A DNA stretch of 64,000 nt from Trichoplax sp. H2 (Eukaryota > Placozoa > Uniplacotomia > Trichoplacea): NCBI GenBank assembly GCA_003344405.1, contig NOWV01000023.1, positions 372,001 to 436,000 of the forward strand, written 5' to 3'. Position 1 is the first letter of the stretch; every line of letters begins with the position of its first letter. The notes beneath the pieces are model-generated. The model saw nothing but the letters and a program-made list of their open reading frames with translations. It did no database searches and had not been told where the DNA came from. A program made the position numbers and the translations under genes. Shown here piece after piece: positions 1-11,224 of this stretch.

Positions 1-2408
1 TGACCGAAAGTAGTAAAGAACTACCACACAGTAGATCTCCAGGTGTAGTGGAGCAAGGCATATGTAATCTATTAGTTTAGTGTAGTAGTTCGCAACATAA
101 GTTTGTGACAGAGTATCCAGAATCCTCTGGGATATTGATATTTCATTGAAAAAATGAATTAGATATACATATAATCCATTGAAGTGTATCTCTCATTAAT
201 CAGCAATCATGTAGACATAGCGATTATTTGGCTACAAGTTCGTAAAGTTTAAAAATGCGGATAACTGTTAATCTTTGTCATATAAACAAAACTATCATAT
301 GAATAATCAACGGATAATACTTTACTTCTGTCTCGGATATGATTTCAAGAAAAAGATATACGCGGTAGTAAAATAATAGGAATAGATATTGAACCGATAA
401 ATATTTTCTAATCAACAGTGATTGTCTTGTACTTCACAATTATTTTTTATTTACACTATACATATGAAACACTAGGTTACCACGGTTTTTCTTTTCATTG
501 AATTCTATTAACATTTCAGTAATATTTATATGTACGAAAACAGGTAAGGATGTTAATAAATAGTACACGTACAATATACGACGCGAAAATGCGATAAATT
601 GTATATCATTGTGGTAATGATATCCTATTGGCGTACGTTTTCGGTAGTGTATTGTACATTCTACTAACACAACACAGTGCATAAAAAGTATTTTAAGTGG
701 CATTTTGATTCTACTCTTGACTTCCGATCATCGTATTTGGTTGAAGCAAAGCTATCGTAAATTAAATTCATGATGATGATAAATCAACTCAATCTATTTT
801 CTAATGTTACTATGTATCAAGGGTCAAAAATGGTAGAAAAAAGAAAGCGAAAACATAATAAAGCTCAATAATAATAAATCTTAAGCGCATAGTAACGTCG
901 ATTATACAGTACATTAGCTGTGAAGCTGCATTTCGATTAAGAGAAAAAACAGAGGCATTGTAATGTATAATAATCCACCATTGGCAGACATTAGGATAAA
1001 TGAGATCAACTTTTAAATAAAAAAAATCAATATTTTTAAACACCAAAGTCAATTTAATGCAAAAGAGGATCAGTCTATTATTAAATATTTGATGCTTGTA
1101 CAATGTACTCGTACTCGTACTCTAGTAAGTATCTTATCAGCCTAATTTTTTTTATTTCATTTCCTACAGTTGACTGCAACAGTAGCAAGAATACATCTGC
1201 TTGAATATTTTATACTTGAATAGAATTAAATATAGCCTTGAATTATAAAGGAGTAATAGATATAAATTAAAAGAAAACATCTTGTTTGTTGCATTGGCGC
1301 TCAGGTTACATCTAAGTACAACTTTCAAACTAACTCTGTTAACTTAGCTGTTGTTGTTACATTACCGATGTGCATGTATAATTGTATATCCGTGCTATCA
1401 TAACCTAATTTTAGTAGTATACTCGTATCACTTTACTGACGTTCAATTTTATCGATGATTACCAGATAATTATAATAACTAGGTACAAATGATAGGATAT
1501 ACGTTATCGAACTAAACCGTATGTCAACTGTAATTTATCAATTGCCTAAACATCGATTTCATTACTATTTCCGCTACTCAATTTTTCACAGTAAGAATAT
1601 TTGAAAAAGTTCTTTTATGTAATTTTGATACTCAGCGTCTTTCTTGGATTGCATCGTCTCGAAATAAGAGGATGGTCATAGATCGCTGATACGACATACA
1701 GTAGTTGATCAGTAAAATATGCACAAAGGGGATTTGTTGAACTATTATTTTTATCGCTTTCTGAATATTGTAGACTATACCGTAGACAATATGTCAAGCG
1801 TAATGTTTTTTACACAATCTTATTTAAAACAGATAAAAAAAATGAAGGCTGTTCATATATATATGTAGTGTTGTTGTCAGTAAGACTTGTGTCGTTATGA
1901 TGATCATCATGGATACGCGTAGAAAGATCATTTTATAATAAAGCAGCATTAATGAATAGAAATTCGTAAATTATCATTGGAAGGGATAAAAAATAAAACT
2001 ACTATCCTTATGCTTTGTATTTAGTAATTGGTACCATCTAAGATCACATGCAATTTTCTCGATAATAGCCGGTATTAATTTAGTTAACAGTGTTTAGTCA
2101 GGCTCAGTGAAATACGATAATTACTTGCACGAACATGGATGACTAATCCAGTTATAATGAAAAGATCTATACACGCATTCTATGAAAGATTTTAAATTTT
2201 TAGATCTATCCTGATTCACCCTATTTTTCTTTACTAGCAACGTTTTAAACATATAATATGCGGTATGTCGAATGATTATTCCGAAATGTTAAAATGAAAT
2301 CTAGTAATAAAGTACGGTAGATCAACTACAGACAGCTAAAACGTTTGGATTAACAAAGGATGGATATATACTGTACCCGGTAAGTATGATCTTTTGTTAA
2401 GCTAGGAA

Positions 2409-2611
2409 GGCAATATCAGAAAATTGTCAGAAGCTGTACTATAATGGACATTGTGCACGATCATTTTAGTAAGCCATATCGGTATTTTGATACTCAATTA
2501 TAGTACAGCTTCTGACAATTTTCTGGCAATATCAGAAAATTGTCAGAAGCTGTACTATAATGGACATTGTGCACGATCATTTTAGTAAGCCATATCGGTA
2601 TTTTGATACTC
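2409..2611. repeat. exact 87-bp direct duplication with inverted insert
   Basis: Positions 2409-2495 and 2525-2611 are identical by eye over 87 bases, starting GGCAATATCAG and ending GATACTC. The 29 bases between them (about 2496-2524) are the reverse complement of the start of the unit (AGAAAATTGTCAGAAGCTG...). The arrangement is direct copy, inverted fragment, direct copy, as a template-switch event would leave. No coding potential is seen. An assembly artefact is possible because the copies are identical. Confidence 0.85.
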
Positions 2612-3770
2612 CTATCAAACTTTAGTTCATCATCATGATAACAAATTATAATAATCGGTCAATCTAGAAAAAGATTACGTACTGTACTGTAGTGGCCTTT
2701 TAAATGTGTAACGCGTACTTGTAAAATTATCGTCGTTCGTCATGAGTATAACATGTTGTACGTAGCATACAATGCAAGACAACTTTCCTTTATATTTACT
2801 TAAAAGAAATAATAAAAGAGAGAAATAGATGAAGTTTATGCGTAAGAAAAAAATATTTTAGAGTATCAAATATCGAACATGATGCATTCTGGAGTAAGAT
2901 AAAGCTGGTAATATTGAAAAAAAGTTTGTTGATATTTGTTGGCAATCCCGGAGGTAAACAAACCTATTCTATCTTTTTTACTCATTTTAACCTTTCCAAT
3001 ACAATAGTTCTTCGTAGACAGTACTTTAGAGTCAAAGTCCGAAATCACTTTAGACGGTTAAGTCATATTAATTTATTTTATGAGTTATGCGGAGTTCAAT
3101 TATTGATAACGATGATATTAGGAGTAGAACAATAAAGTATTGAGGTATGCATCCGTGCCATCAGGCGTAACTTTCGTTAGAGCAATTTCTAGTAGAATCG
3201 TCACTTTTAAAACTAAGGTCTATTTAACGACTACCTTGGTCGAAGGATAAGCGAAAAGGTAGTACAGTTTGAAATATGATCAATTAATATTATGTTTTAT
3301 AAATGATCAAATGAGATTTATTGAAACACTGGCTTAATAGAGAAAAATACGGACATAGCAAGGGGCAATTAGAGTGCCATCATAGGTATTTTAACATGGC
3401 GAGAACTTGTAAAAACATGTACTTGATTTAAATGTAGGAATAATCAAGCAACATCTCGAACGTTGCCTTTTTTACTCGTACAAATATATATCTGGAGTAG
3501 AAAAAGTAAAACCTGTCCTATGCTAGGTCGTCGTCTACACGTAGTAAATTAAATTCTATAGTGGACTGGATAAAAATCGCTAGCAATGCACATAAATCGA
3601 GTGCTTGCACCTGTATGGTAGATACTTTTCAGCCGGTAACAGCAAGATAATGATGATAACAATAATTGTTTAAAGTTTATTCTGCTACTGCATTAAGCTG
3701 TCTAGTACTGTGCTGTACTGTACTATATGTATGTACAGTAGTCTACACTCTACAGTATACTCGTCTATAC

Positions 3771-3797
3771 AGTATATATATATATATATATATATAC
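3771..3797. repeat. (TA)n microsatellite
   Basis: An uninterrupted TA dinucleotide run of about 12-13 units lies here. It is flanked by GTACAG/CTGTAC-type sequence, so it belongs to the same simple-sequence landscape as the larger block further right. Confidence 0.8.
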
Positions 3798-4681
3798 GTA
3801 CAGTATACTGTATATGACGTATATATACGCGTACACATAATGCAAGTGGATCACTGCTAAGACTAAAAGAAAATTATCTAAATTAACGGTCAATATTACT
3901 GCAACATACCTCCATCTTGCTAAGATTTAAACGAGTAGAATATTGGTCACGGCATTGCGATAATTCCTTTGCAATCTCCTAAGATGTTGAAAAATTGAAA
4001 AAACTGGTGTTATACTACCAGAGTGCATAATACGTAGCAAATGCTGATAGTATTTGTCTAACAATAATTAATCTTTTCATTTGGCTAAATAAAAAGTTAA
4101 ATGTAAAACTTTATGTGTCTTTTTTTCTCAATATAGCGATTGTCAAGGTTATAATATAGCACCACATTACTGGATAATATGTTGATATTACATAATTTAA
4201 TTTTTAATTTTTAAAAAATATGACACGATGTTACTATGGAATAAAAATCTACAATTTTTTTATGTGGACGATAAGACATGCAATTATGATACTGTTAGCA
4301 GTTAAATTATGAATAGAAGGGACATTAAGCATAAATTGAGTAAAACAGTAATTTGAAGTCGACTGTTGTATCGTTATATCATGGATCTAAGTTGGTTCAT
4401 TAGCAGTGAAAATGTATGAGCCAGAAAAGGATGAAGGAAGTAGTTGATCCTATAACTGCAAGATTATGAATTTGTGATCAGCAGTCAATACGCGTATACT
4501 GAAGTACTGTAGTATAAGAGCGGGCAACCAAAATTGTTGCTATTTATTTATAAAATATTAAAAATTGCATGCATCTAGACAACATAGGATTTCTACTGCA
4601 GGTAACTATAAGTATACTATGAGTATGTGAATTTTTGCCATTTTTGAGGAGTTGATTGAAACCGTTCATGGCTACGATCAT

Positions 4682-4708
4682 CTTGCACGCATTAGGAATG
4701 CGTGCAAG
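4682..4708. other. perfect 12-bp stem hairpin
   Basis: CTTGCACGCATT (4682-4693) is followed by a 3-base loop AGG and then AATGCGTGCAAG, an exact inverted repeat. The stem is GC-richer than the surroundings. No ORF spans it and its role is unknown. It could be a small structured RNA, a protein-binding palindrome or a remnant of a mobile element end. Confidence 0.75.
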
Positions 4709-5345
4709 AATACAAGCTAGAATTGGATATTCACGAGCTTAACAACAGAGCGAGTGACAACGTTATGTTCGGTAGAATTCAAAGTCTTTGCCTTATAGTA
4801 CACACTTATCCTGTTATGCGGAAGCTAGGTATACAGTACAAGGAATGAATCAACATTTAGTTCGTAATGTCCTTTACATTATCAGGCTGTTGGAAGATTG
4901 ACTACGATATCTTTCGTCCGATGCCATGATTGTAGAGTACAGTGCATTTGTTGTGAATAAAAGTGGTAAGAGAAAGATTGGACTCAGTTCATAGACAATC
5001 TAAAGTTATGATTGGCATCATGTTATTGATGTACTATAGAGTTAAGCTACCCACTAATTCAATATTCACATCAAACTCATCAGTCGTCGACACAAGTTGC
5101 ATTAACGGTTCTCAATATTACAGTACTGTTATCTCACTGTACATACTATTTTTGTAAAAGTATTTCAAAGCAATCATTTATTGATTGATTTTGTTGAATA
5201 AGATTGGTTTTCATTGCCATTTCTGATCTTGTAAAGTGCATGTATGACTACAAGATAGGCGAAGGTGCTCGTTGAGGATGATTGTGAAAGTAGTTTTATT
5301 TTTTGAAATGTGCTAGTATCATCAAAAATTCAAGAAGGCTCTTAC

Positions 5346-5528
5346 CGCTTGACTTGAGGTAATGGATTGCTTTCTCTTATTCGTCGGTTTTGGTTTGAGT
5401 CCAGGTATACTGACGGTAACACGCTTTTTGGTTTCGTTATTTGCTGTGGCGGCTGCCATAGCGGCTACAGCTGATGCGTCTTCACTAAGTGAATTCCTGC
5501 CTTTACTTAACCTTCGAAATACTGCCAT
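5346..5528 (-). CDS. possible first coding exon of unidentified gene
   Basis: On the minus strand an ATG at 5528 opens 61 codons ending in phase 0 at a good splice donor (GCG|GTAAG, exon end 5346). The peptide begins MAVFRRLSKGRNSL. It has an alanine-rich stretch (AVAAMAAATA) and then a basic segment (KKRVTVSIPG, KPKPTNKRK). Its GC content and amino-acid use differ from the surrounding AT-rich DNA, which supports coding. I do not recognise the family and no conserved domain is visible. It would be a low-complexity, basic N-terminus of a protein whose other exons lie at lower coordinates, possibly outside the window. The plus-strand frame through the same bases reads as a hydrophobic/alanine peptide and is judged a shadow. 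Confidence 0.45.
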
Positions 5529-6368
5529 AATGAAATTGGGGGAAAAAAAAAAAATCAAGTAATTTTCGATGTTCTACACTGAGGTGCAAAATAGCAATCA
5601 GTACTGTTGACTGGATTCAGCTACGATACTGAATACTCGTACTTCAAGCTTACTACAGTAAATTAAACTCCTGTACACCAGGTATACAGTAGAATCTCTT
5701 GCAATAAATCAATCTCTAAGAGTAGAATTAATGAAGGTTCCAACTGTTTCAAATCTTCTCTAAGCTATAGTCGTTATGATTATGGCAGCACGAAAATTGA
5801 AAATGAATTTTTCGTCGACATGACAATTTGAGAGACAAAAATTAACTGACAACGGTGCCACTCGCATACTGTACACTATCCCTTCCAGACCAGACAAGTG
5901 TGCCACAACTAGGTATTGCACAGGTATATATTGTCAGTACAGCACAGTACAGTAGACTGAGTCGTCTACGTTCGTTCAATCAATAAACAGTGCGTTACTG
6001 TATTATAGAACTGTACGGTACTGTACTGGACTGGACTGTGTACAGTACGTGCCGTCGCATGGTATCATACTGTGCAGTAGAGATTCGATTACATACAAAG
6101 AGCTTTTATCTACGCCGCAACGTTTGTTGCCGCTGAGTTTCTGACTCGTGATTGAAAGTTATTCTTATCTGGTGCGAACTTCTGCGACATCACAGACGAT
6201 TGGACAGCGAGCGAGTGACGGCTGACAGTACAGTACAGTACAAAAGAAGAACGTTTCAGCCTGACTGATGCCTTCACTCAGGCAAGCTGTTTTACTGTAT
6301 TGTTAGTAGTGTACTGAACTAATTGTCAAATCACCGTGGTTTGCCTATAGTGTAGAGTATGTTACTTA

Positions 6369-6560
6369 CGCGTGTACTGTAAGTATGCGTTATGTGGTTG
6401 TTAGTACAAGCGTAAAAGCACAAAGTCCATCGTTATAAACTGTCTAGTACACTTTAAAGTGTACACTATACTGTACAGTATATTACAGTAAGTATGCGTT
6501 ATGCAGTAGTTAGTACGAGCGTCAAAGCACAAAGTCCATCCCTAAAAACTGTACAGTGTA
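6369..6560. repeat. two-copy tandem repeat (~115 bp)
   Basis: A segment containing GTAAGTATGCGTTATG, then TTAGTAC, then GCACAAAGTCCATC occurs at about 6379-6436 and again, with a few substitutions, at about 6489-6542. Each copy runs into a GTACAGTGTAC-type palindrome. It lies directly upstream of the larger array at 6565-7720. Confidence 0.7.
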
Positions 6561-6564
6561 CATT

Positions 6565-7720
6565 GTAATTCAGACCTGATCAGGCCGTCGCAAATGCGAC
6601 TCAAGTTCACGCATCAGCCCTTTGACTACCGTTTTACATTGAACTCACTGCCACTGAAACACGGTGGTTTGGCTATGTGCATATTGTACAGTGTACAGTA
6701 TGGTACAGTAAGAACTGTACTGTATGCGTCGTAAACTGTCCAGTACACTGTACGTACAGTGTAATTCAGACCTCATCAGGTCATCGCAGAGGCGACTCAA
6801 GCTCCCGCATCAGCCCTTTGACTATTGTACGTTTTACATTGAACTCACTGCAACTGTACCACGGTGGTTTGCCTATGTGTATATTGTACAGTGTACAGTA
6901 TAGTACAGTAAGCACTGTCTGCGTCGTAAACTATCTAGTACAGTACACTGTATCTTCGGAAATATCCTTCTACGAATGTAAATACCATACAGGAATTTCA
7001 ACGGAATACAACTTTAATTTTTGAACGAAGGGGAGACATCGAAATAATCAGATTGTACTGTACGTACAGTGTAATTCAGACCTCATCAGGTCATCGCAGA
7101 GGCGACTCAAGCTCCCGCATCAGCCCTTTGACTATTGTACGTTTTACATTGAACTCACTGCAACTGTACCACGGTGGTTTGGCTATGTGCGTATTGTACA
7201 GTACAGTGTATATTACAGTACTGTACTGTACGTCGTAAACTGTCCAGTACTGTACACTGTACTGTACGTCGTAAACTGTCCAGTACTGTACACTGTACGT
7301 ACAGTACAGTGTAATTCAGACCTGATCAGGTCATCGCAGATGCGACTCAAGCTCACGCATCAGCCCTTTAAATTTAATTTACATTGAACTCACTGCAACT
7401 GTACCACGGTGGTTTGCCTATGTGTATATTGTACAGTGTACAGTATAGTACAGTAAGCACTGTATGCGTCGTAAACTATCTAGTACAGTACACTGTATCT
7501 TCGGAAATATCCTTCTACGAATATAAATACTATACAGGAATTTCAACGGAATACAACTTTAATTTTTGAACGAAGGGGAGACATCGAAATAATCAGATTG
7601 TACTGTACGTACAGTGTAATTCAGACCTCATCAGGTCATCGCAGAGGCGAGTCAAGCTTACGCATCAGCCCTTTGACTGCCGTTTTACATTGAACTCACT
7701 ACGACTGTACCACGCACACT
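6565..7720 (+). repeat. higher-order tandem array, alternating short and long units
   Basis: Units start with GTAATTCAGACCT at 6565, 6761, 7071, 7311 and 7616, giving spacings of 196, 310, 240 and 305 bp. All share a core (TCATCGCAGAGGCGACTCAAG..., CACGGTGGTTTG, TATTGTACAGTGTACAG). The units at 6761 and 7311 carry an extra ~100-bp tail (TTCGGAAATATCCTTC ... GAAGGGGAGACATCG). The array therefore has a ~550-bp higher-order period (6761 to 7311). Similarity between copies is high, which suggests recent amplification. The repeated open frame across the units has no family resemblance and probably is not coding. Confidence 0.85.
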
Positions 7721-7796
7721 ACAGTATTGTAACCAGTAGTACCGACTGGACAGTGTACAGTATTAGTAGCATTGGCCAGTAGCAAGATTGCTCGTT

Positions 7797-7845
7797 CACT
7801 AGCGATCAAAAAATATCTTATATTGATTTTTGATCGTTAGTAGTG
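7797..7845. other. imperfect inverted repeat
   Basis: ACTAGCGATCAAAAA (about 7798-7812) pairs with TTTTTGATCGTTAGT (about 7828-7842) with one mismatch, leaving a ~15-base AT-rich loop. It sits just after the tandem array. There is no coding potential and the function is unknown. Confidence 0.6.
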
Positions 7846-10800
7846 AGTAGCCCTTATTAATATTTCAAGTTTTGAACGTTGAAATTGTTGAGAATTATCA
7901 TTTTAAACGTACTGTGTAGTGCATAATGAGAACTAATGAGAACTAATGGGAACTGCTACATAGATCTCCAATCGTTTAACTTAATTATACGTACAGTATA
8001 ATAGACAAATGAAGCCAATGTCCGACTGTGGAGTTTGGAGTATACTGTACGCCCATTCAACCGAAACTACGAAAAATGAATACTGTACAGTGTACAATAT
8101 GCACGCACACCGTCAACGCGTATACGGAGCCTACAGTGATATCAGTAATTGCGATCTAATTTAATTCAATTTCTTCCAAATCATTACAATAAATGAAATA
8201 ATACTAGGGATAGGAAACCCCCCCTGCTTTTCAATAAAAGCTTTATACAAGTAATACACCTAGGGTACAGAATAAATTGCCCATTCGTGTCTACAGTAAA
8301 CAATTCACATCCACTCCACCTGTAGATCTCTCGTTTTATTTTATTATAATAACCGTAGAGGTAAAAGAAAAGAAAACAGAGTACCTCTATGATCTATCTA
8401 TGATTATAATAATCACCTATTTGAAGGATTGACTACAAGGCGTCACTGGTGTTTATACGATCGGATATTAAAGCAATCGACCAAAACTGTTCCTGTTGTT
8501 TTTTTAACTGTGAAAATTTTTTAATACCATTTGGTAAATACTTGACGTTTTGCATGGACAGTAAGTCATCGCAGCCATAGCGCTACATTGCATTTGTTAG
8601 AACATATCCCAAGATTTGCCCTAATAATCAATTCATTGGATACATCCACTGTCAATGATATCTACTGTCTGTGAAATAGATTGGGTTATGCCATGGAATA
8701 CTTTTAGTTATTATTGTACGGTACATAGAAGAACAAGGGTGAGTAAGGCTTTTCTCAATGTGCATTCATTTTCCGATTTTTTGCCAGTGTGCATTGGGTC
8801 GTATAATACAGTACAGACTAACTACAAGGCAGTCTATTGGTAAAAATGATGATACGTACATTTTATATATTTTTTTACAGTTTGAATACTTGACATGGGC
8901 TGATGGGCGCCGTTCCTTTATTGATAGTCAGCAATGATAACTACTATATTATCGACCATCAAGACAGTACAGTACTTACGACGCCAGGTGCATAAATAGA
9001 CTATAGAAATAGGTAGCAATTGATTATTAAATCATCATGGATTATCCCAATTTGAACTTGTAACATATGACGTTAAGGAAAGTATCATCTGGTCTTGATC
9101 TTACCGTTAATTCGATCAGCTTGCTGATAAAACCACTTGGAAGCAGTCAATCGGTATAATGGCTTCGTATTCACAAGATGGGCTAGTACAACTTTATGGT
9201 CAAGAATCGGTAATTCCTTGGGGCTATCTTGCAAATGAATTTACTACAGTCGTGTTTCTTTATAAATTGAATTAAAATGATGAACTTTGTATTATTAATT
9301 AATTCACGATTGACTACTAAAGCTGTTCTATGGCATTGGCCTACAAACTGATACTGTAGTCATATCGCTTTGCTGTAATTTACACGTATCTATTAAAAAC
9401 TGAAAAACTTTTCAGGCAGTCTGTGCAAAGGTTGTGTGACAATTTGCTGTGTTGTGTGATTGGTAGGCAGTCGCCAATTGTTGATTTAATCAATTAACAA
9501 TTCAACTATCATTGTTCATACAGTACTCACAGTACGACAGTATAGCAGTTCTACAGTACAGCTGTATTGCTCAGTGGCACAGTACAGTACTGTACACTGT
9601 ACTGTACGTCTGTACTACATTCCCACTCTAGTGTAAATACAGTGTATACACACGCGTAATCTTTTTCGTTTCCAATTCTTTAATATGAAGTTAGACACTT
9701 TAGTAGTTACCAATGTAACATAATATACGACATATACATCAATCGACAACACATTAGTTGTTAATCCTAAATTTCCACATCTAAAAAATTTATCGGATTT
9801 CGTAAAAAAATGCCCGAATATACAGTAATTAATATGTGCTGATTCATCGGATTGGAAAAGGATCATACTGTACTGTACTGTACAGTACTGTGTACTGTTA
9901 CTACAGTACAATCCTCTACAGTAAGTGCGAGATAAAAGCACATTCAACAATTACATCAGGCATCTTGTTGTATTCTCTTGTTTATTTTATTGAAGTTTAC
10001 CTCGAATTTTGTTATACGGTGCTCACAACTGAATCCAGTAGCACAAGTAGTTCCGTTGCATCCTCACTCTACTATAAACTTGCCGTACAATGTTAGTGTA
10101 CAATGTATGTACATATGAGTAAGGTGAGCGTGGGTGAGTGACAGATATACAGTAGTACACTCAAGATTGAGGCAAGAAGATTACATGACGCATCTTGTTT
10201 ATTTACGGTACTGTAATTTTACCTCTAGCTTATTCTACTGTTCGGTACCGCGGTAGTTGGATTGCTCAGTTGCTTTCTTTTTAGTCTACTGAGACAAGTA
10301 AAAAAAATCAAGAGAGCTAACTTACCCTACTCAGTATGCAAAACTAAAAAACTTGCAGCACTGTTCTCAGTAGCGTGACTTACCGTAGAAGCGGACAAGG
10401 GGTAGCAGTGAGTTAATCTACAGTATACTATCTATACTGTACAGTGTACAGTACTGTACGTGTACAGTACAGTACACTACAATCTACAGTACACTATATT
10501 GTACTGTACAGTACAGTCTACACTCAAGAATGACATGAGGCATCTTATTGTTTTCTCTTGTTTATTTAATTTTACCTCATCTTTGTTTATATAGAGAGCT
10601 GTAACATGTCATGCTGCATACAGTCTCTGGATTGCATGACTGCATGATTAGGTCATCAGTGTGTTCGTTTGCGCACATTTTGCAGAATAACTGTTTGCAT
10701 AACTGTATCCCACCTACTATACTGTGTACCATGACTCATTGGTGAATCAGCGATTTCAAGTACTGTATACAGATAGTTAGATAGGCAAAAAAGAGTAAAT

Positions 10801-11224
10801 ACTGTACTGTACTGAGTACAGTTTAATGTAGAAGAGTACGGCGCAGTGATTGCTCTAGGCCTTTGACTACGATGGCCCAGGAGTTGACGAACCGCCCTAA
10901 GTACAGTACTGTACTGTACTGTAGTAGCGGAGCAATGTCAACGAAATGAACCGTACTGTAGTGTACAGTGCACAGTGCACACTCACTGCACAGTACTATA
11001 CTGTACTGTACTGTACAGTACAGTACAGTACAGGACTGGAGAAATCCTATACTGTATACTGTACTGTAACTGTGACAAATGATCAGCATACTAGAGCAAG
11101 GTAGTTAACTAGGCCTGACCAACATGAAGTTAAACGATCCACCAAAATGGAGATTTACTATCGTTCATCGTTAGAGTTAAGGAGCATGGAATAACATCAA
11201 AAGAAAACTTATTCAGAATACGAA

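Larger units (their letters stand above)
1..5345. other. left non-coding flank
   Basis: I see no convincing coding exon in this stretch. The open frames are short, AT-driven and show no family resemblance. It holds an 87-bp duplication with an inverted piece near 2.4-2.6 kb, an AT dinucleotide run near 3.78 kb and a perfect 12-bp hairpin near 4.69 kb. If the minus-strand exon at 5346-5528 is real, later exons of that gene could lie here or beyond the left edge, but I could not identify one. Confidence 0.5.
5529..11224. repeat. repeat-rich block of CTGTA/CAGTA pentamers
   Basis: From about 5.87 to 11.07 kb, short runs of the pentamer CTGTA and its complement TACAG recur constantly, often head-to-head so that they form palindromes centred on GTAC. 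Clear examples lie at 9867-9890, 10435-10515 and 10902-10925, and the longest is at 10995-11032. Between the runs lie ordinary AT-rich segments and the higher-order array at 6565-7720. The many short frames here are generated by the repeat (Y/C/V/T/S-rich translations) and are not genes. The block ends about 150 bp before the TBC1D7 start codon. Scattered copies also occur at 37.05-37.22 kb and 39.10 kb. Confidence 0.8.

Noticed and set aside
440-1103. Minus-strand frames of 87 and 97 residues
   Set aside because: AT-rich, aromatic/Ile-rich translations with no domain, no flanking splice logic and no relation to each other; typical chance frames in this composition.
6677-7569. Repeated plus-strand frames containing HRRGDSSSRISPLTIV-like peptides
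   Set aside because: The peptide recurs only because the DNA is a tandem array; the frame breaks between units and there is no start context, signal or family resemblance.
9615-11089. Short frames in the pentamer block, both strands
   Set aside because: Mostly Y/C/T/V/S strings produced by CTGTA/CAGTA runs; each has an equally open frame on the other strand.
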